Origin: Bacillus sp. PAMC26568
Lineage (GTDB): Bacteria > Bacillota > Bacilli > Bacillales > Bacillaceae
DNA: 64,000 bases
Assembly (NCBI RefSeq): GCF_014235785.1
Contig: NZ_CP060137.1
Coordinates: 558,001-622,000, forward strand
Reading direction: 5' to 3'
The translations under genes were made by a program, and so were the position numbers. The notes beneath the pieces were generated by a model, which had not been told where the DNA came from, made no database searches, and worked only from the letters and a program-made list of their open reading frames with translations. Positions 17,339 through 28,390 of this stretch are shown piece after piece. The first letter of the stretch is position 1. Each line of letters opens with the position of its first letter.

Positions 17339-18987
17339 AAACAAAATTTACAGGGGCAAAACGCGGACTTGAATTAGAATGCAAAGGATGGGAGCAGGAG
17401 GCAGCACTGCGAATGCTCATGAATAATTTAGATCCTGAGGTTGCAGAGAAGCCTGAGGAGCTTATCGTATATGGCGGAATCGGAAAGGCAGCCCGAAATC
17501 AGGAGGCGCTTGAGGGAATCGTCAGGTCATTAAAATCTTTAGAAGATGATGAGACGCTGCTCATTCAATCAGGCAAACCTGTTGGGATTTTTAAAACGCA
17601 TGAGCATGCACCCCGGGTTCTTCTTTCGAATTCAGTGCTCGTACCGAAATGGGCAGATTGGGAAAATTTCCATGAGCTTGATCAGAAGGGGCTCACGATG
17701 TATGGGCAAATGACAGCGGGAAGCTGGATTTACATTGGGACACAGGGCATTCTTCAAGGAACATATGAGACGTTCTCCGCCGTTGCGAAGCAGCATTTTG
17801 GCGGAAGCTTAGAAGGCACGATTACTCTTACGGCAGGTCTCGGCGGAATGGGCGGGGCACAACCGCTTGCTGTCACAATGAACGGCGGAGTTGTCATTGC
17901 CGCAGATGCTGATCAAAGCAGGATTGAGAAGAGACTTGCGACAAAGTATTGTGACAAGATGACACATTCCTTCGATGAAGCGCTGCAATGGGCAATGGAT
18001 GCTAAGACAGAAGGCAGGGCGCTTTCAATAGGATTAGTTGCAAATGCTGTGGATGTGCTTCATGAAGTTTTAGAGAAAAAGATCGCAATTGATATTCTTA
18101 CCGACCAGACATCGGCGCATGATCCTCTGAACGGATATTTCCCGCATGGTCTTTCAATAGACGAGGCACTGCAGCTTAAGCAGGATCATCCGGATGTCTA
18201 TGTCGCGAAAGCAATAAAATCAATGGCTGAGCATGTACGATGTATGGTTGAACTGCAAAAGAGAGGAACGATTGTGTTTGATTACGGCAATAACATTCGT
18301 CAGGTAGCGAAAGATGAAGGGGTAGAAAATGCCTTTGATTTTCCAGGCTTTGTTCCGGCCTACATTCGACCGTTATTCTGCGAAGGAAAAGGTCCATTCA
18401 GATGGGCTGCTCTATCTGGAGATCCGGCAGATATCCATCGAACGGATCAGCTTATCAAAGAACTTTTTCCTGAAAATGAAGCACTGCTTCGCTGGATCGA
18501 CATGGCACATGAGCACGTAGCTTTTCAAGGCCTCCCAGCCCGAATTTGCTGGCTTGGCTATGGTGAACGAGTAAAAATGGGCCTCGCAATTAATGAATTA
18601 GTGCGGACGGGCGAATTAAAAGCACCGGTTGTGATTGGACGTGATCACCTTGACTGCGGTTCAGTAGCTTCTCCAAACCGCGAAACAGAGGCGATGAAGG
18701 ATGGCAGCGATGCAATTGGGGATTGGGCTGTACTGAATGCACTCGTCAATACATCGGCAGGCGCGAGCTGGATATCGTTTCACCATGGGGGCGGAGTTGG
18801 AATGGGCTACTCACTTCATTCCGGTATGGTAGTCGTAGCAGACGGGACAGAAACGGCAAAAAGAAAACTAGAGAGAGTTCTCGTGTCAGATCCGGGAATG
18901 GGCATTATCCGTCATGCAGATGCTGGATACGAAGAGGCAAAGGATTTTGCTAAAGAAAATAATGTACGCATTCCGATGCAGGAATAG
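17335..18987 (+). CDS. hutU: urocanate hydratase
   Basis: A 550-residue NAD+-dependent enzyme converting urocanate to imidazolonepropionate. Family blocks include [26 protein letters not shown] (nucleotide-binding turn), [11 protein letters not shown] and the [12 protein letters not shown] region near the C-terminus. The start ATG at 17335 overlaps the hutH stop and has GAAGGGGG upstream; a longer open frame back to 17125 only shadows hutH. B. subtilis HutU is of similar length. Translational coupling to hutH is likely. Confidence 0.98.
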   Translation: MKTKFTGAKRGLELECKGWEQEAALRMLMNNLDPEVAEKPEELIVYGGIGKAARNQEALEGIVRSLKSLEDDETLLIQSGKPVGIFKTHEHAPRVLLSNSVLVPKWADWENFHELDQKGLTMYGQMTAGSWIYIGTQGILQGTYETFSAVAKQHFGGSLEGTITLTAGLGGMGGAQPLAVTMNGGVVIAADADQSRIEKRLATKYCDKMTHSFDEALQWAMDAKTEGRALSIGLVANAVDVLHEVLEKKIAIDILTDQTSAHDPLNGYFPHGLSIDEALQLKQDHPDVYVAKAIKSMAEHVRCMVELQKRGTIVFDYGNNIRQVAKDEGVENAFDFPGFVPAYIRPLFCEGKGPFRWAALSGDPADIHRTDQLIKELFPENEALLRWIDMAHEHVAFQGLPARICWLGYGERVKMGLAINELVRTGELKAPVVIGRDHLDCGSVASPNRETEAMKDGSDAIGDWAVLNALVNTSAGASWISFHHGGGVGMGYSLHSGMVVVADGTETAKRKLERVLVSDPGMGIIRHADAGYEEAKDFAKENNVRIPMQE

Positions 18988-21205
<2,218 letters not shown>

Positions 21206-21362
21206 TGATATCTATGTTTTCCTAAAAAGGGATTGAGAGTTTGAAAAGTTTTAGCAGTTTGGATAATAAGATCCTAATTTCAGATAGTAAATTCTATTTC
21301 CCAGCTAATAAGATTGCTTAAGCGGATAGGAAAAACTCTCATAAACATAAGCGCTCTAAAAA

Positions 21363-21410
21363 GACTAAATGGCCTTGTTCAGCTAGAAACAGGACATTTA
21401 GTCTGTGTTT
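21363..21410 (+). terminator. hut operon terminator
   Basis: GACTAAATG and CATTTAGTC form a perfect outer stem, with CTTGTT/AAACAG pairing inside; a T-rich tail follows. The 150 bp between hutG and this hairpin hold no gene that I can see. Confidence 0.75.
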
Positions 21411-21413
21411 AGT

Positions 21414-21603
21414 TTGGCTCTTTTCGTAAAGTTTGTTGCTTTTAGAAAAAATGGGTTATACCTTTAGTGGATTGCAGCGGAAGGCACTTGACTCCTCTCG
21501 GGAAATAGAGGCACCCATCCCTCCTCGCGGAAAGCAAGTGCCTGCAGCATTAATCCACGGGTACAATTAATAACCAAAACCAACATTCAATGCGAAAACA
21601 GCC
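21414..21603. mobile_element. MITE-like element (190 bp) with a nested inverted-repeat insert
   Basis: Termini are TTGGCTCTTTTCG and CGAAAACAGCC, an imperfect inverted repeat. Compared with the 96-bp copy at 24382-24477, it carries an extra segment of about 95 bp running from GGATTGCAGCGG to AATCC. That segment is itself an inverted repeat (GGCACTTG / CAAGTGCC, GCAG / CTGC) and resembles a GC-rich intergenic repeat common in Bacillaceae. No reading frame of note. Confidence 0.7.
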
Positions 21604-21608
21604 TTTGG

Positions 21609-22907
21609 TTAAAAAGGAATAATTGATAAGGCAAGAGCTACTAAAATCATAACAGCTGTCGATCCGCAGGCCCATTTCAGGAAAGTGCGCTGCAAGTCCC
21701 CGAAATCTTCTCCAACCATTCCGACTAATAGATACGTCGACGGTACTAGCGGACTTAATAGATGGACAGGCAATCCGAGTAGGGATGCGCGTCCAATAAA
21801 TGCAGGATCAATTCCATATCCGGCAGCAGCCTTAGCCAGCAAGGGCAAAACGCCGTAGTAAAAAGCATCATTGGACATAAAAAATGTAAAGGGGGCACTG
21901 AGTATCGCTGTAATAAGAGCTAAATGTGAACCAAAAGCATCAGGAATATGCGTAATCATGGTGTTTGCGATGGCATCTACCATTTTTGTTCCGGAAAGGA
22001 TTCCGGTAAAAATACCTGCTGCAAAAACCATAGAAATGACAGATAAGGCGTTATCAGCATAGTTTGAAATCCGTGCCTTTTGGTCACTTAGTTTTGGATA
22101 ATTTATTGTGATAGCAATAGCAAATCCAACCATAAATAAGACGGTAGTAGGGAGAACTTCTCTAATTAGCGCGACTAATAATAAGAAAGTTAACAGGTAG
22201 TTCACGACAATAAGTCTAGGCCGTTTAATGCTAGCTTCCTCTGCTGAAGCTGCTGTTTGCTGCATGGCCATTGTACTGTAATCAATGTCAATTATCCCTA
22301 CTCTTTTACGCTCTTTTTTCCCAAGACAATAAGCCATGAATAACACAAATAATATTCCGCCTATCATTGAAGGAATGACCGGAGTAAAAATATCTGACAT
22401 CTCAAGATTCAATGCTGTCATTGCTCTGGCGGTAGGACCTCCCCATGGAAGGAGGTTCATAACACCTGAAGCAGATACGGCAATACCGGCTAATATGAGT
22501 GGTCTCATGCCAATGCGTTTATACAAAGGAAGCATGGCTGAAATTGTAATGATGTAGGTTGTGGTTCCATCACCATCTAAGGAAATCAGAAGAGCGAGGA
22601 CTGCCGTTCCGATGGCTATCTTTACCGGATCTCCTTTAACAACTTTCAAGATGGTTGAAATAATAGGATCAAATACTCCTGCATCAATCATAATCCCGAA
22701 AAAGAGAATGGCAAATAGGATCATGATACCTGTAGGTGCTACACTTTTTATGCCCTCAAGCGCCATGGGCCCAATTTCACTTCCGAATCCGCCGATTAAT
22801 GCAAAAACAACTGGAACAACCATCAGTGCAATCATAGCCGTTAGCCGTTTTGTCATGATTAAAATCATGAATGTGATTAGCATTAAAAACCCTAATAATG
22901 CGAGCAT
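21609..22907 (-). CDS. citM: Mg2+-citrate transporter, CitMHS family
   Basis: A 432-residue secondary transporter that takes up citrate complexed with a divalent metal, with protons. About 12 hydrophobic helices are present; the family loop LLISLDGDGTTTYIIT lies near residue 108, followed by NLLPWGGPTARAM. Length equals B. subtilis CitM. I start at ATG 22907, with AAGAGGTG upstream; the open frame extends 13 codons further without a site. A perfect cre operator lies 52 bp upstream. The CitS/CitT pair that controls this transporter in B. subtilis is found 3 kb away. Confidence 0.93.
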   Translation of the reverse strand: MLALLGFLMLITFMILIMTKRLTAMIALMVVPVVFALIGGFGSEIGPMALEGIKSVAPTGIMILFAILFFGIMIDAGVFDPIISTILKVVKGDPVKIAIGTAVLALLISLDGDGTTTYIITISAMLPLYKRIGMRPLILAGIAVSASGVMNLLPWGGPTARAMTALNLEMSDIFTPVIPSMIGGILFVLFMAYCLGKKERKRVGIIDIDYSTMAMQQTAASAEEASIKRPRLIVVNYLLTFLLLVALIREVLPTTVLFMVGFAIAITINYPKLSDQKARISNYADNALSVISMVFAAGIFTGILSGTKMVDAIANTMITHIPDAFGSHLALITAILSAPFTFFMSNDAFYYGVLPLLAKAAAGYGIDPAFIGRASLLGLPVHLLSPLVPSTYLLVGMVGEDFGDLQRTFLKWACGSTAVMILVALALSIIPF

Positions 22908-22958
22908 AGTTTTCACCTCTTTTGTTAGTAAATAAAGTGTAAACAAAATATTCTGAAA

Positions 22959-22972
22959 TGAAAACGTTTACA
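22959..22972 (-). promoter_or_regulatory. cre site (CcpA) upstream of citM
   Basis: TGAAAACGTTTACA fits the catabolite-responsive element consensus TGWAANCGNTNWCA at every position. It is near-palindromic and lies 52-65 bp before the citM start, so catabolite repression of citrate uptake is expected, as in B. subtilis. Confidence 0.85.
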
Positions 22973-23264
22973 AAATAAAGTTATTAAAGTAAGTTAACTA
23001 TATTTTGTACATTAAGTTCACAGTAAGGACTATATATACAGCAAAGTTTTAGTGAGCAAGCCAAATTGAAGGTAGGAACTGAATCTTCATTATAAGCCTG
23101 ATATTTTTTAAAAAAGGGAGGCTGGTTCCTTGTAACGGGTACAGTTAAAAGATTGTCCATCACCTTTAAAATACTTTCCATAACAAAATACCCAGTTGAT
23201 TTCTGGATAATCATGAAGATCTTTGAAAATACTTTAAATCAATGATACAGTCGCGGTAATTGAG
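22973..23264. other. non-coding stretch between citM and a membrane protein gene
   Basis: A 76-codon minus-strand frame is present but has no ribosome binding site and no recognisable motif. I see no clear structure here. Confidence 0.4.
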
Positions 23265-23738
23265 ATGAGGTGCAGACTTTTGCTGTTCATGACAATCGCA
23301 TCAATTGTAGTCAATCTAATCGTCTGGTTTATGCCCAAGCGACTGACTTTGAAAGAAATGTACTGCACCTGGTTGTTGATGGTGTTTCTTACACGTACCT
23401 CTGATCAGCTGTTAGACCTTGTTTTACATCTATATGATCAACTTGGCCCTGGCATCCAATGGCAAGCCGTCGTAATCCAAACTATTTTTTCAGGTGCGGT
23501 AGGGATATTAATCCTAAACTTTATGCCAAAGAATAGATTAAAGTTTTTCGCTTATACGATTGGATGTATGCTATTAGCAGTTGTCTTTGAATGGATAACA
23601 ATACGCGTCGATTATTTGACCTATAATAACTGGTCGCTATGGTATTCTGCAGTAGTGTATATACTTGGGATTATCTTTCTGCGCTGCCATCTTTCTTTTC
23701 TACGAAGAAATATTAAAGACGTTATCAAAAAAGGATGA
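23265..23738 (+). CDS. CBO0543-like four-helix membrane protein
   Basis: A 157-residue integral membrane protein with about four to five helices. The features W-F-M-P-K-R, the acidic FEWITIRVDYLTYNNWSLWYS segment near residue 118 and the closing hydrophobic helix resemble the family annotated CBO0543 in Bacillus and Clostridium; its function is unknown. TTGAGATGAGG surrounds the start, and the ribosome binding site is poor. It is isolated between citM and decayed small genes. Confidence 0.6.
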   Translation: MRCRLLLFMTIASIVVNLIVWFMPKRLTLKEMYCTWLLMVFLTRTSDQLLDLVLHLYDQLGPGIQWQAVVIQTIFSGAVGILILNFMPKNRLKFFAYTIGCMLLAVVFEWITIRVDYLTYNNWSLWYSAVVYILGIIFLRCHLSFLRRNIKDVIKKG

Positions 23739-23820
23739 ACAAGATCTGATTTTTACATTCAACATACGGGATATTGCTCAAATGATTTGAACAAGGAAGA
23801 AAAAGAAATGACCAAAAGAA

Positions 23821-23849
23821 AAAGAAGATGAAAACCATCATCTTCTTTT
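23821..23849. terminator. bidirectional hairpin between convergent small genes
   Basis: AAAGAAGATG and CATCTTCTTT form a perfect 10-bp stem with an 8-nt loop and T residues on both strands. Confidence 0.75.
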
Positions 23850-23853
23850 AGTA

Positions 23854-24052
23854 CTAATTATTTTTCCCATCGAACTTTTCTTTGTAATATGGATAATCAA
23901 CCTTATGTTTAGCAGCCATTAGTTGTGATGCTAATATCGCTGTATAAATTGTTGTTAAAAGTATTTCCGTTGATAGCAATGCTTAGTAAAGAGTTGCGGT
24001 TACTATTGTTACTGCTTGAGGTGTTTGGGTAATATGTGTTGTTGCTAGTCAA
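23854..24052 (-). pseudogene. short gene probably split by a frameshift
   Basis: A TTG at 24052 with AAAAAGGGAGCG upstream opens an Asn/Ser-rich frame of 47 codons ending at 23909. In the next frame, from about 23988 to the stop at 23854, a segment reads LLSTEILLTTIYTAILASQLMAAKHK and then a Tyr/Lys-rich tail. It looks like one protein of about 62 residues, a polar head plus one amphipathic or membrane helix, broken by a single-base shift near 23985. The family is unknown. Whether the shift is real, programmed or a sequencing error cannot be told here. Confidence 0.45.
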
Positions 24053-24168
24053 ATTAATCGCTCCCTTTTTATTTCAATATATAAATTTAAAAAAGGCTAA
24101 TCCATATAATATAGCCCCAACTTGAGCATATTAATAACGATAATATTTGAAAGCGAGATGGGTTAATA

Positions 24169-24324
24169 ATGTCTAAACAAGGTATGCAAAATAAGGATCA
24201 AACGAGAGAGCAAACTGAGAAACAGGATAAAAGAAACGATGTCGAATTTGGAAGTGAATATCAAATTGGCAACACAAGCTCACAGAGCCAAAAAAAAAGC
24301 GGAAGCCAAGTAAATAAAAAATAA
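24169..24324 (+). CDS. 51-residue Gln/Lys/Ser-rich protein, possibly gamma-type SASP
   Basis: This short gene runs from ATG 24169 to TAA 24324. Composition is very hydrophilic: Gln, Lys, Ser, Asn and Glu with almost no hydrophobic residues. The segment VEFGSEYQIGNTSSQSQKK resembles the QFGTEFASETNAQQVRKQN repeat of gamma-type small acid-soluble spore proteins (SspE), where germination protease does not cut and DNA is not bound. Only one such unit is seen, against two in B. subtilis SspE. A terminator directly after the stop supports a real gene. The upstream purine stretch GAGATGGG is a modest ribosome binding site. The family call is tentative. Confidence 0.6.
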   Translation: MSKQGMQNKDQTREQTEKQDKRNDVEFGSEYQIGNTSSQSQKKSGSQVNKK

Positions 24325-24350
24325 CCTCAATCTTCTGAGGTTATTTTTTT
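24320..24350 (+). terminator. terminator of the 51-codon gene
   Basis: AATAACCTCA and TGAGGTTATT around a 6-nt loop, then seven or more T residues. Confidence 0.92.
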
Positions 24351-24381
24351 CAGTATATCACTTAATACAGATTATTAATTT

Positions 24382-24477
24382 TTGGCTCTTTTCGAAAAGT
24401 TTGCTGCATTTAGAAAAAATGGTTAAATCCACGGGTACAATTAATAACCAATAACAACAATCAATGCGAAAACAGCC
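24382..24477. mobile_element. MITE-like element, short 96-bp copy
   Basis: It shares both ends with 21414-21603: TTGGCTCTTTTCG at the left, and from ATCCACGGGTACAATTAATA onward at the right to CGAAAACAGCC. It lacks the nested ~95-bp insert. Between it and the truncated GNAT gene (24478-24837) I see only one perfect palindrome and no intact gene. Confidence 0.7.
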
Positions 24478-24524
24478 TAATTTTTAATTCTTTTATAAAT
24501 TCAAATTGAGAAATAGACATTGCT

Positions 24525-24546
24525 GGTAGTGAGTATACTCACTACC
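24525..24546. promoter_or_regulatory. perfect 22-bp palindrome, putative operator
   Basis: GGTAGTGAGTA is followed at once by its exact reverse complement. Such two-fold symmetric sites without a loop are typical of MarR or HxlR-type dimer operators. It lies 391 bp before the GNAT gene, whose upstream codons encode a MarR-like C-terminus, so it may be the leftover operator of a lost regulator. Confidence 0.55.
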
Positions 24547-24915
24547 TTGCTGGGTAAATACCGCAAATAACTTTACCTGTGCTCCACAAATTATCTAAGA
24601 AGATGTTATTGCCAATTTTGCTAAAAAAGCAGCACAATTAAATAAATCCTATCTAACTGAGAGGAATCATTCCTTTTCTCTTTTTTCCTTAATCGGGAAC
24701 TTTCAAAGAAGTATATCGTGATGTAGAGAGGATAATAAGTCAATTCTTTTAGGGTTTACACCTTGTAACAGGAACCGTTACTTATTTTCCATAGTTCTAT
24801 ACCTCGGAATAAAGATAGAATAGAGATGTTTTTATAAACAAGAATCTATCTAACCGAATATGGCAAAAGTATTTATGAGGGCCTCGTTGAAAATGCAAAT
24901 CGCGGAGTAGATAAA

Positions 24916-25509
24916 ATGATTCAAAATTTTTCGAAAAGCGATCTCTCTAAGCTAGTCACATCCATGGAAACAATCGAATCAATATACTCGAAAGAACGTT
25001 CTTTCCATTCAGAAGTCTGCATTCGCCCATTTCAACCCGGAGATGTTGGATACGTCGCACACATTCATGGAAGGTTATATGATAAGACCTATAAGTTCGG
25101 ACGGATGTTTGAATATTACGTCATGAAAGGTTTAACAGAATTTATGATTGATACGGATGGGGGGGAGCTATGGGTTGCTGAAGTGAATGGTGAAATCGCC
25201 GGTTCAATTGCCATTACAAAGTCTAGTGATACAATAGCACAGCTAAGGTGGTTTGTTTTAGATGAAAATTATCAAGGCATGGGCATAGGGAAAAAACTCA
25301 TGGAGACTGCCCTCATCTTCTGTAAAAAACAAAACTATCTGCATGTGTTCTTATGGACGGTAAGCACATTAGAAACGGCTCGCCATCTTTATCAAAAATA
25401 TAATTTTAGACCAACTGAGGAAAGAACGAATGAAGAATGGACAGGAACGATATTAATCGAAGAACGATGGGATCTCAGCCTTTCCGATGATAGCAAATAT
25501 AGTAAATAA
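24916..25509 (+). CDS. GNAT acetyltransferase, remnant of a MarR-GNAT fusion
   Basis: A 197-residue product with a full GNAT core at about 37-185: CIRPFQPGDVGYV, VNGEIAGSIAI, LRWFVLDENYQGMGIGKKLM with the acetyl-CoA loop, and ARHLYQKYNF. Codons before the ATG remain open back to a TAA at 24835 and read YLTEYGKSIYEGLVE, which with the first 35 residues is the C-terminal helix pair of a MarR domain. Full-length relatives are MarR-GNAT fusions of about 310 residues; the winged helix is missing. GGAGTAG sits seven bases before ATG 24916, so the GNAT half may still be made. Confidence 0.7.
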   Translation: MIQNFSKSDLSKLVTSMETIESIYSKERSFHSEVCIRPFQPGDVGYVAHIHGRLYDKTYKFGRMFEYYVMKGLTEFMIDTDGGELWVAEVNGEIAGSIAITKSSDTIAQLRWFVLDENYQGMGIGKKLMETALIFCKKQNYLHVFLWTVSTLETARHLYQKYNFRPTEERTNEEWTGTILIEERWDLSLSDDSKYSK

Positions 25510-25669
25510 GTGAAAAATCAAAATTGGAAAAAGGTTATTCTAATTTAATCTACTCTCATCACACTATATCTGATGCTGCTTTATATTCACCATACATAGA
25601 CAGGGTAATTCTTTCTTAGGGTGACAAGAAACATTTAATCCTCCAGTCAGAAAAAAAGGCGCTTTGAAG

Positions 25670-25713
25670 AACGAAGGGAACTCTATGTAAGAATGGAGTT
25701 CCCTTCGTTTTTT
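25670..25713 (+). terminator. strong terminator downstream of the GNAT gene
   Basis: AACGAAGGGAACTC and GAGTTCCCTTCGTT are perfect 14-bp arms with a 12-nt loop and a T tail. It lies 160 bp past the GNAT stop with no gene between. Confidence 0.85.
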
Positions 25714-25934
25714 GCAGTCGTTTTAGCATATCTTCACAAAATGACAAAGGAAATAGAACACCAATTAGCGGGACTTGGCTGTTCAACAATGTCCTGCTAA
25801 TTACTATGCTTATGAAATGTTCCTTGAAAATCAGCTGAATCTACTAGAAACCCTAATAAGCAAACGGCTAAACTAATTGGAGTACTTATTTATGAACTTT
25901 TCAACAGAATCCGTTAAGTTTATTATTCATCTCC
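25714..25934. other. non-coding stretch before the convergent citT gene
   Basis: A weaker inverted repeat, TTAGC-G-GGAC with GTCC-T-GCTAA, lies at about 25767-25801. No gene is supported. Confidence 0.4.
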
Positions 25935-26606
25935 TTAAACCGGATAATATTTTCTTTCTGGTCTCCCGACAATGCCATACACCACTTCCGCCTTTAATTG
26001 ATTGACAGAGGAGAGATATTCCAAATATCTGCGTGCAGTGATCCGGGAAGCACCTATTTCCTTAGACACTTCTTCAGCTGAAAGCCCATTTCTATTTGCT
26101 TGAAGTACGGCCTTCACTTTACCGAGTGTGATTTCATCAATTCCTTTTGGAAAACCTTTCACTGAATTTTGATTGTTTTCCTTACTAAAAAGAAGATCGA
26201 TATAGTTCTGATTCACTTGTTGATCGGATGCCAGGAGGGAGTGCTTTTTTATGAATTTTTTAATGATATCGTCAAATCTCTCCCTGCTTACAGGCTTGAT
26301 CAAGTAATTCTCTACTCCATAGCTCAGTGCTTTTTCGAGAAATATCTTATCTGTTGCAGCAGTTATCATAATGATGCTCACTTTCGGAAACATCTCACGT
26401 ATGAGGGGAAGCAGCTCAGATCCCATCATATCAGGCAAATACACATCTAATAGAAGTAAGTCAGGTTCTTTCGTCTTCAGCAATTGGAGAGTCTGCTCCC
26501 CGTTCAATGATTTTCCAACCACAACGATTTCGTTGAATGTCTTTAAAAACTTTTCATGGATATCGGCGATTCGGAAGTCGTCTTCTGCGATGGCTACTTT
26601 TATCAT
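25935..26606 (-). CDS. citT: citrate response regulator CitT
   Basis: A 223-residue regulator of the CitB family. The receiver has acidic pocket AIAEDDF, Asp54 (LLLDVYLPD) and Lys in LIKPVS. The C-terminal HTH reads GLSAEEVSKEIGASRITARRYLEYL, followed by VVYGIVGRPERKYY, a hallmark shared with B. subtilis CitT. In that species CitST activates citM in response to Mg-citrate. It is co-transcribed after citS with a one-base gap. MalR/DctR-like paralogues are the alternative, but the ending and the nearby citM favour CitT. Confidence 0.87.
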   Translation of the reverse strand: MIKVAIAEDDFRIADIHEKFLKTFNEIVVVGKSLNGEQTLQLLKTKEPDLLLLDVYLPDMMGSELLPLIREMFPKVSIIMITAATDKIFLEKALSYGVENYLIKPVSRERFDDIIKKFIKKHSLLASDQQVNQNYIDLLFSKENNQNSVKGFPKGIDEITLGKVKAVLQANRNGLSAEEVSKEIGASRITARRYLEYLSSVNQLKAEVVYGIVGRPERKYYPV

Positions 26607-26607
26607 T

Positions 26608-28185
26608 TCAATGTCTCAGCTCCTTAGGAAGATACACCGTAAATACAGTCCCTGTATCTGTATTGCTTTGTACCTCAATAATCCCGTTCATTTCCTGTAC
26701 AGCCTCTTCGGCATTCGATAGGCCAAATCCCCTCGGTTCATTTCCGTCTTTAGATGTAAAGCCTCTTTCAAAAAGAAGAGGTATGTCTCTTTCGCGTATT
26801 CCTTTGCCATTGTCCTCAATTTCAAAGATGATATCACTTCCGATGTCTGTCACGAAAAGTTTAACCGTCGGGGTTTCCACTCCATATACAGCTTCGAAAG
26901 CGTTATCAATTAAGTTGCCAAGAATAACGATCAAGTGGGAAAGTTTAAAGTGCGGCGGCAATTCTTCTAAATAACTGTCAGAAGCTATATCAAACTGCAG
27001 CTTCTTTTCTGAAGCTTTTCCCAGCTTTCCCAAAAGGATAGCCTGTACCTTGGTATCTTTGATCTGGTTAAAGACGACTGAATTTTGAAATTGCAGAGCC
27101 TGTGTTTCACTTTTTATCATATGAATCGCCTGATCGAATTCACCAAGTTGAAGAAGGCCAGATAACACGTATAATTTATTGGTAAACTCATGTGTCTGGG
27201 AACGGAGATCTTCTGAATATCTTTTGACTTCCGATACGGTGTTTATCATCTGCTCAATTTCCGTTTTGTCGCGAAAAGAAGCAACAACACCTCTTATCCC
27301 ACTTTCATCAAAGAGTGGAGTGCTATTCACGATAACTGTTTTATCTTTCCAAACCATTTCTTGATCAACTTGCGGATTTCCCTGTTTTAAAACTTCATAA
27401 AGATAATCGGAAGGAAACAGTCCATCCACTTTCATATGCCTGACAGACCCTTTAATATGAAGGAGCTTCTTAGCCGGCTGATTCATCATTGTAATGTAGC
27501 CTTCTTTATCTATAGCTAAAATACCCTCTTTGACCCCATGCAGCACAGCGTTTTTTTCTTTATAAAGAGAAGCAATTTCGTACGGTTCGAGCCCCATAGT
27601 GTCCTTGCGGATATTGCTTGACAGCAAAATGCTTCCGAGCACAGATATAAAAAGGGCAAAGAGAGAAACAAGCAGAACTTTAATGAAATTCTTCATGATT
27701 TGCTGGTTGATGTCTTCTAATAAAAATCCTGCTGAAACGAGACCGATAATCTCTCCCTGTTTGTTAAAAATAGGAGATTTCCCTCTAAGAGACGGTCCGA
27801 GTGATCCGCTCGCTTTTGAAACATAAAACTCCCCTTTAAGAATGGCTCTATCGTTATCTCCTCCCGTCATTTTTTTCCCAATTTCTGACTTCATGGGATG
27901 TGAATAACGAATGCCATTTTTATTCCCTACTACAATGAACTCAGCGCCTGTTTGTTTCCTGATCTCTTCTGCTAAAGGCTGGATCGTTTCGGAAGGATTG
28001 TCAGATTGAAATGCATCGATAATGGTTGGCATGAGGGCGACGGTTTTTGATAACTCCAGTGCCATCCTTCCTTTATTTTCTTCGATTTGTTTGCTTTCCA
28101 TATAGCTGAAAAAACCTGTCAGCAGCAGGATCAATAATAACCCCAATAAAAGAACCAGCCCGAGTATTTTAATCTGTAAAGACAC
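26608..28185 (-). CDS. citS: citrate sensor histidine kinase CitS
   Basis: A 525-residue membrane kinase of the CitA/DcuS group. TM helix 1 is at about 8-28, a PASp/sCache ligand domain at about 35-165 (GVRYSHPMKSEIGKKM-type region) and TM helix 2 at about 170-190. A cytoplasmic PAS follows at about 215-320, then the dimerisation helix with the phospho-acceptor His in SQTHEFTNKLYVLSG, and a C-terminal ATPase with NLIDNAFEA and GFGLSNA. This domain order and the HEFxNKLxxxxGLL motif define the family. GTG start. Probable partner of CitT. The gene lies 3.7 kb from citM, whereas in B. subtilis citST and citM are neighbours. Confidence 0.87.
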   Translation of the reverse strand: MSLQIKILGLVLLLGLLLILLLTGFFSYMESKQIEENKGRMALELSKTVALMPTIIDAFQSDNPSETIQPLAEEIRKQTGAEFIVVGNKNGIRYSHPMKSEIGKKMTGGDNDRAILKGEFYVSKASGSLGPSLRGKSPIFNKQGEIIGLVSAGFLLEDINQQIMKNFIKVLLVSLFALFISVLGSILLSSNIRKDTMGLEPYEIASLYKEKNAVLHGVKEGILAIDKEGYITMMNQPAKKLLHIKGSVRHMKVDGLFPSDYLYEVLKQGNPQVDQEMVWKDKTVIVNSTPLFDESGIRGVVASFRDKTEIEQMINTVSEVKRYSEDLRSQTHEFTNKLYVLSGLLQLGEFDQAIHMIKSETQALQFQNSVVFNQIKDTKVQAILLGKLGKASEKKLQFDIASDSYLEELPPHFKLSHLIVILGNLIDNAFEAVYGVETPTVKLFVTDIGSDIIFEIEDNGKGIRERDIPLLFERGFTSKDGNEPRGFGLSNAEEAVQEMNGIIEVQSNTDTGTVFTVYLPKELRH

Positions 28186-28351
28186 TTTTATCGTCTTCAG
28201 GCAGCATTCCTCCTACTATTAAATCCTTTTTATCTTAATTTTCTAATCTATTGAACTTATTAAAGAAAGAATACAAGTAAATTCTGCATACGTCAAAGAA
28301 CCTTGTATTGTGTTTTAATTGCTTTTAATTTTCAACAAGTGAGGGAATCTC

Positions 28352-28382
28352 AAAAAGACCGGGCAAACATTAGCCTGGTCTT
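28352..28382 (-). terminator. metS terminator
   Basis: On the minus strand AGACCAGGC and GCCCGGTCT, with one mismatch, are followed by TTTTT, 9 bp past the metS stop. Confidence 0.85.
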
Positions 28383-28390
28383 CCTGAGAT

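Noticed and set aside
22984-23214. 76-codon minus-strand open frame next to the citM promoter
   Set aside because: There is no ribosome binding site, no motif, and its composition looks random.
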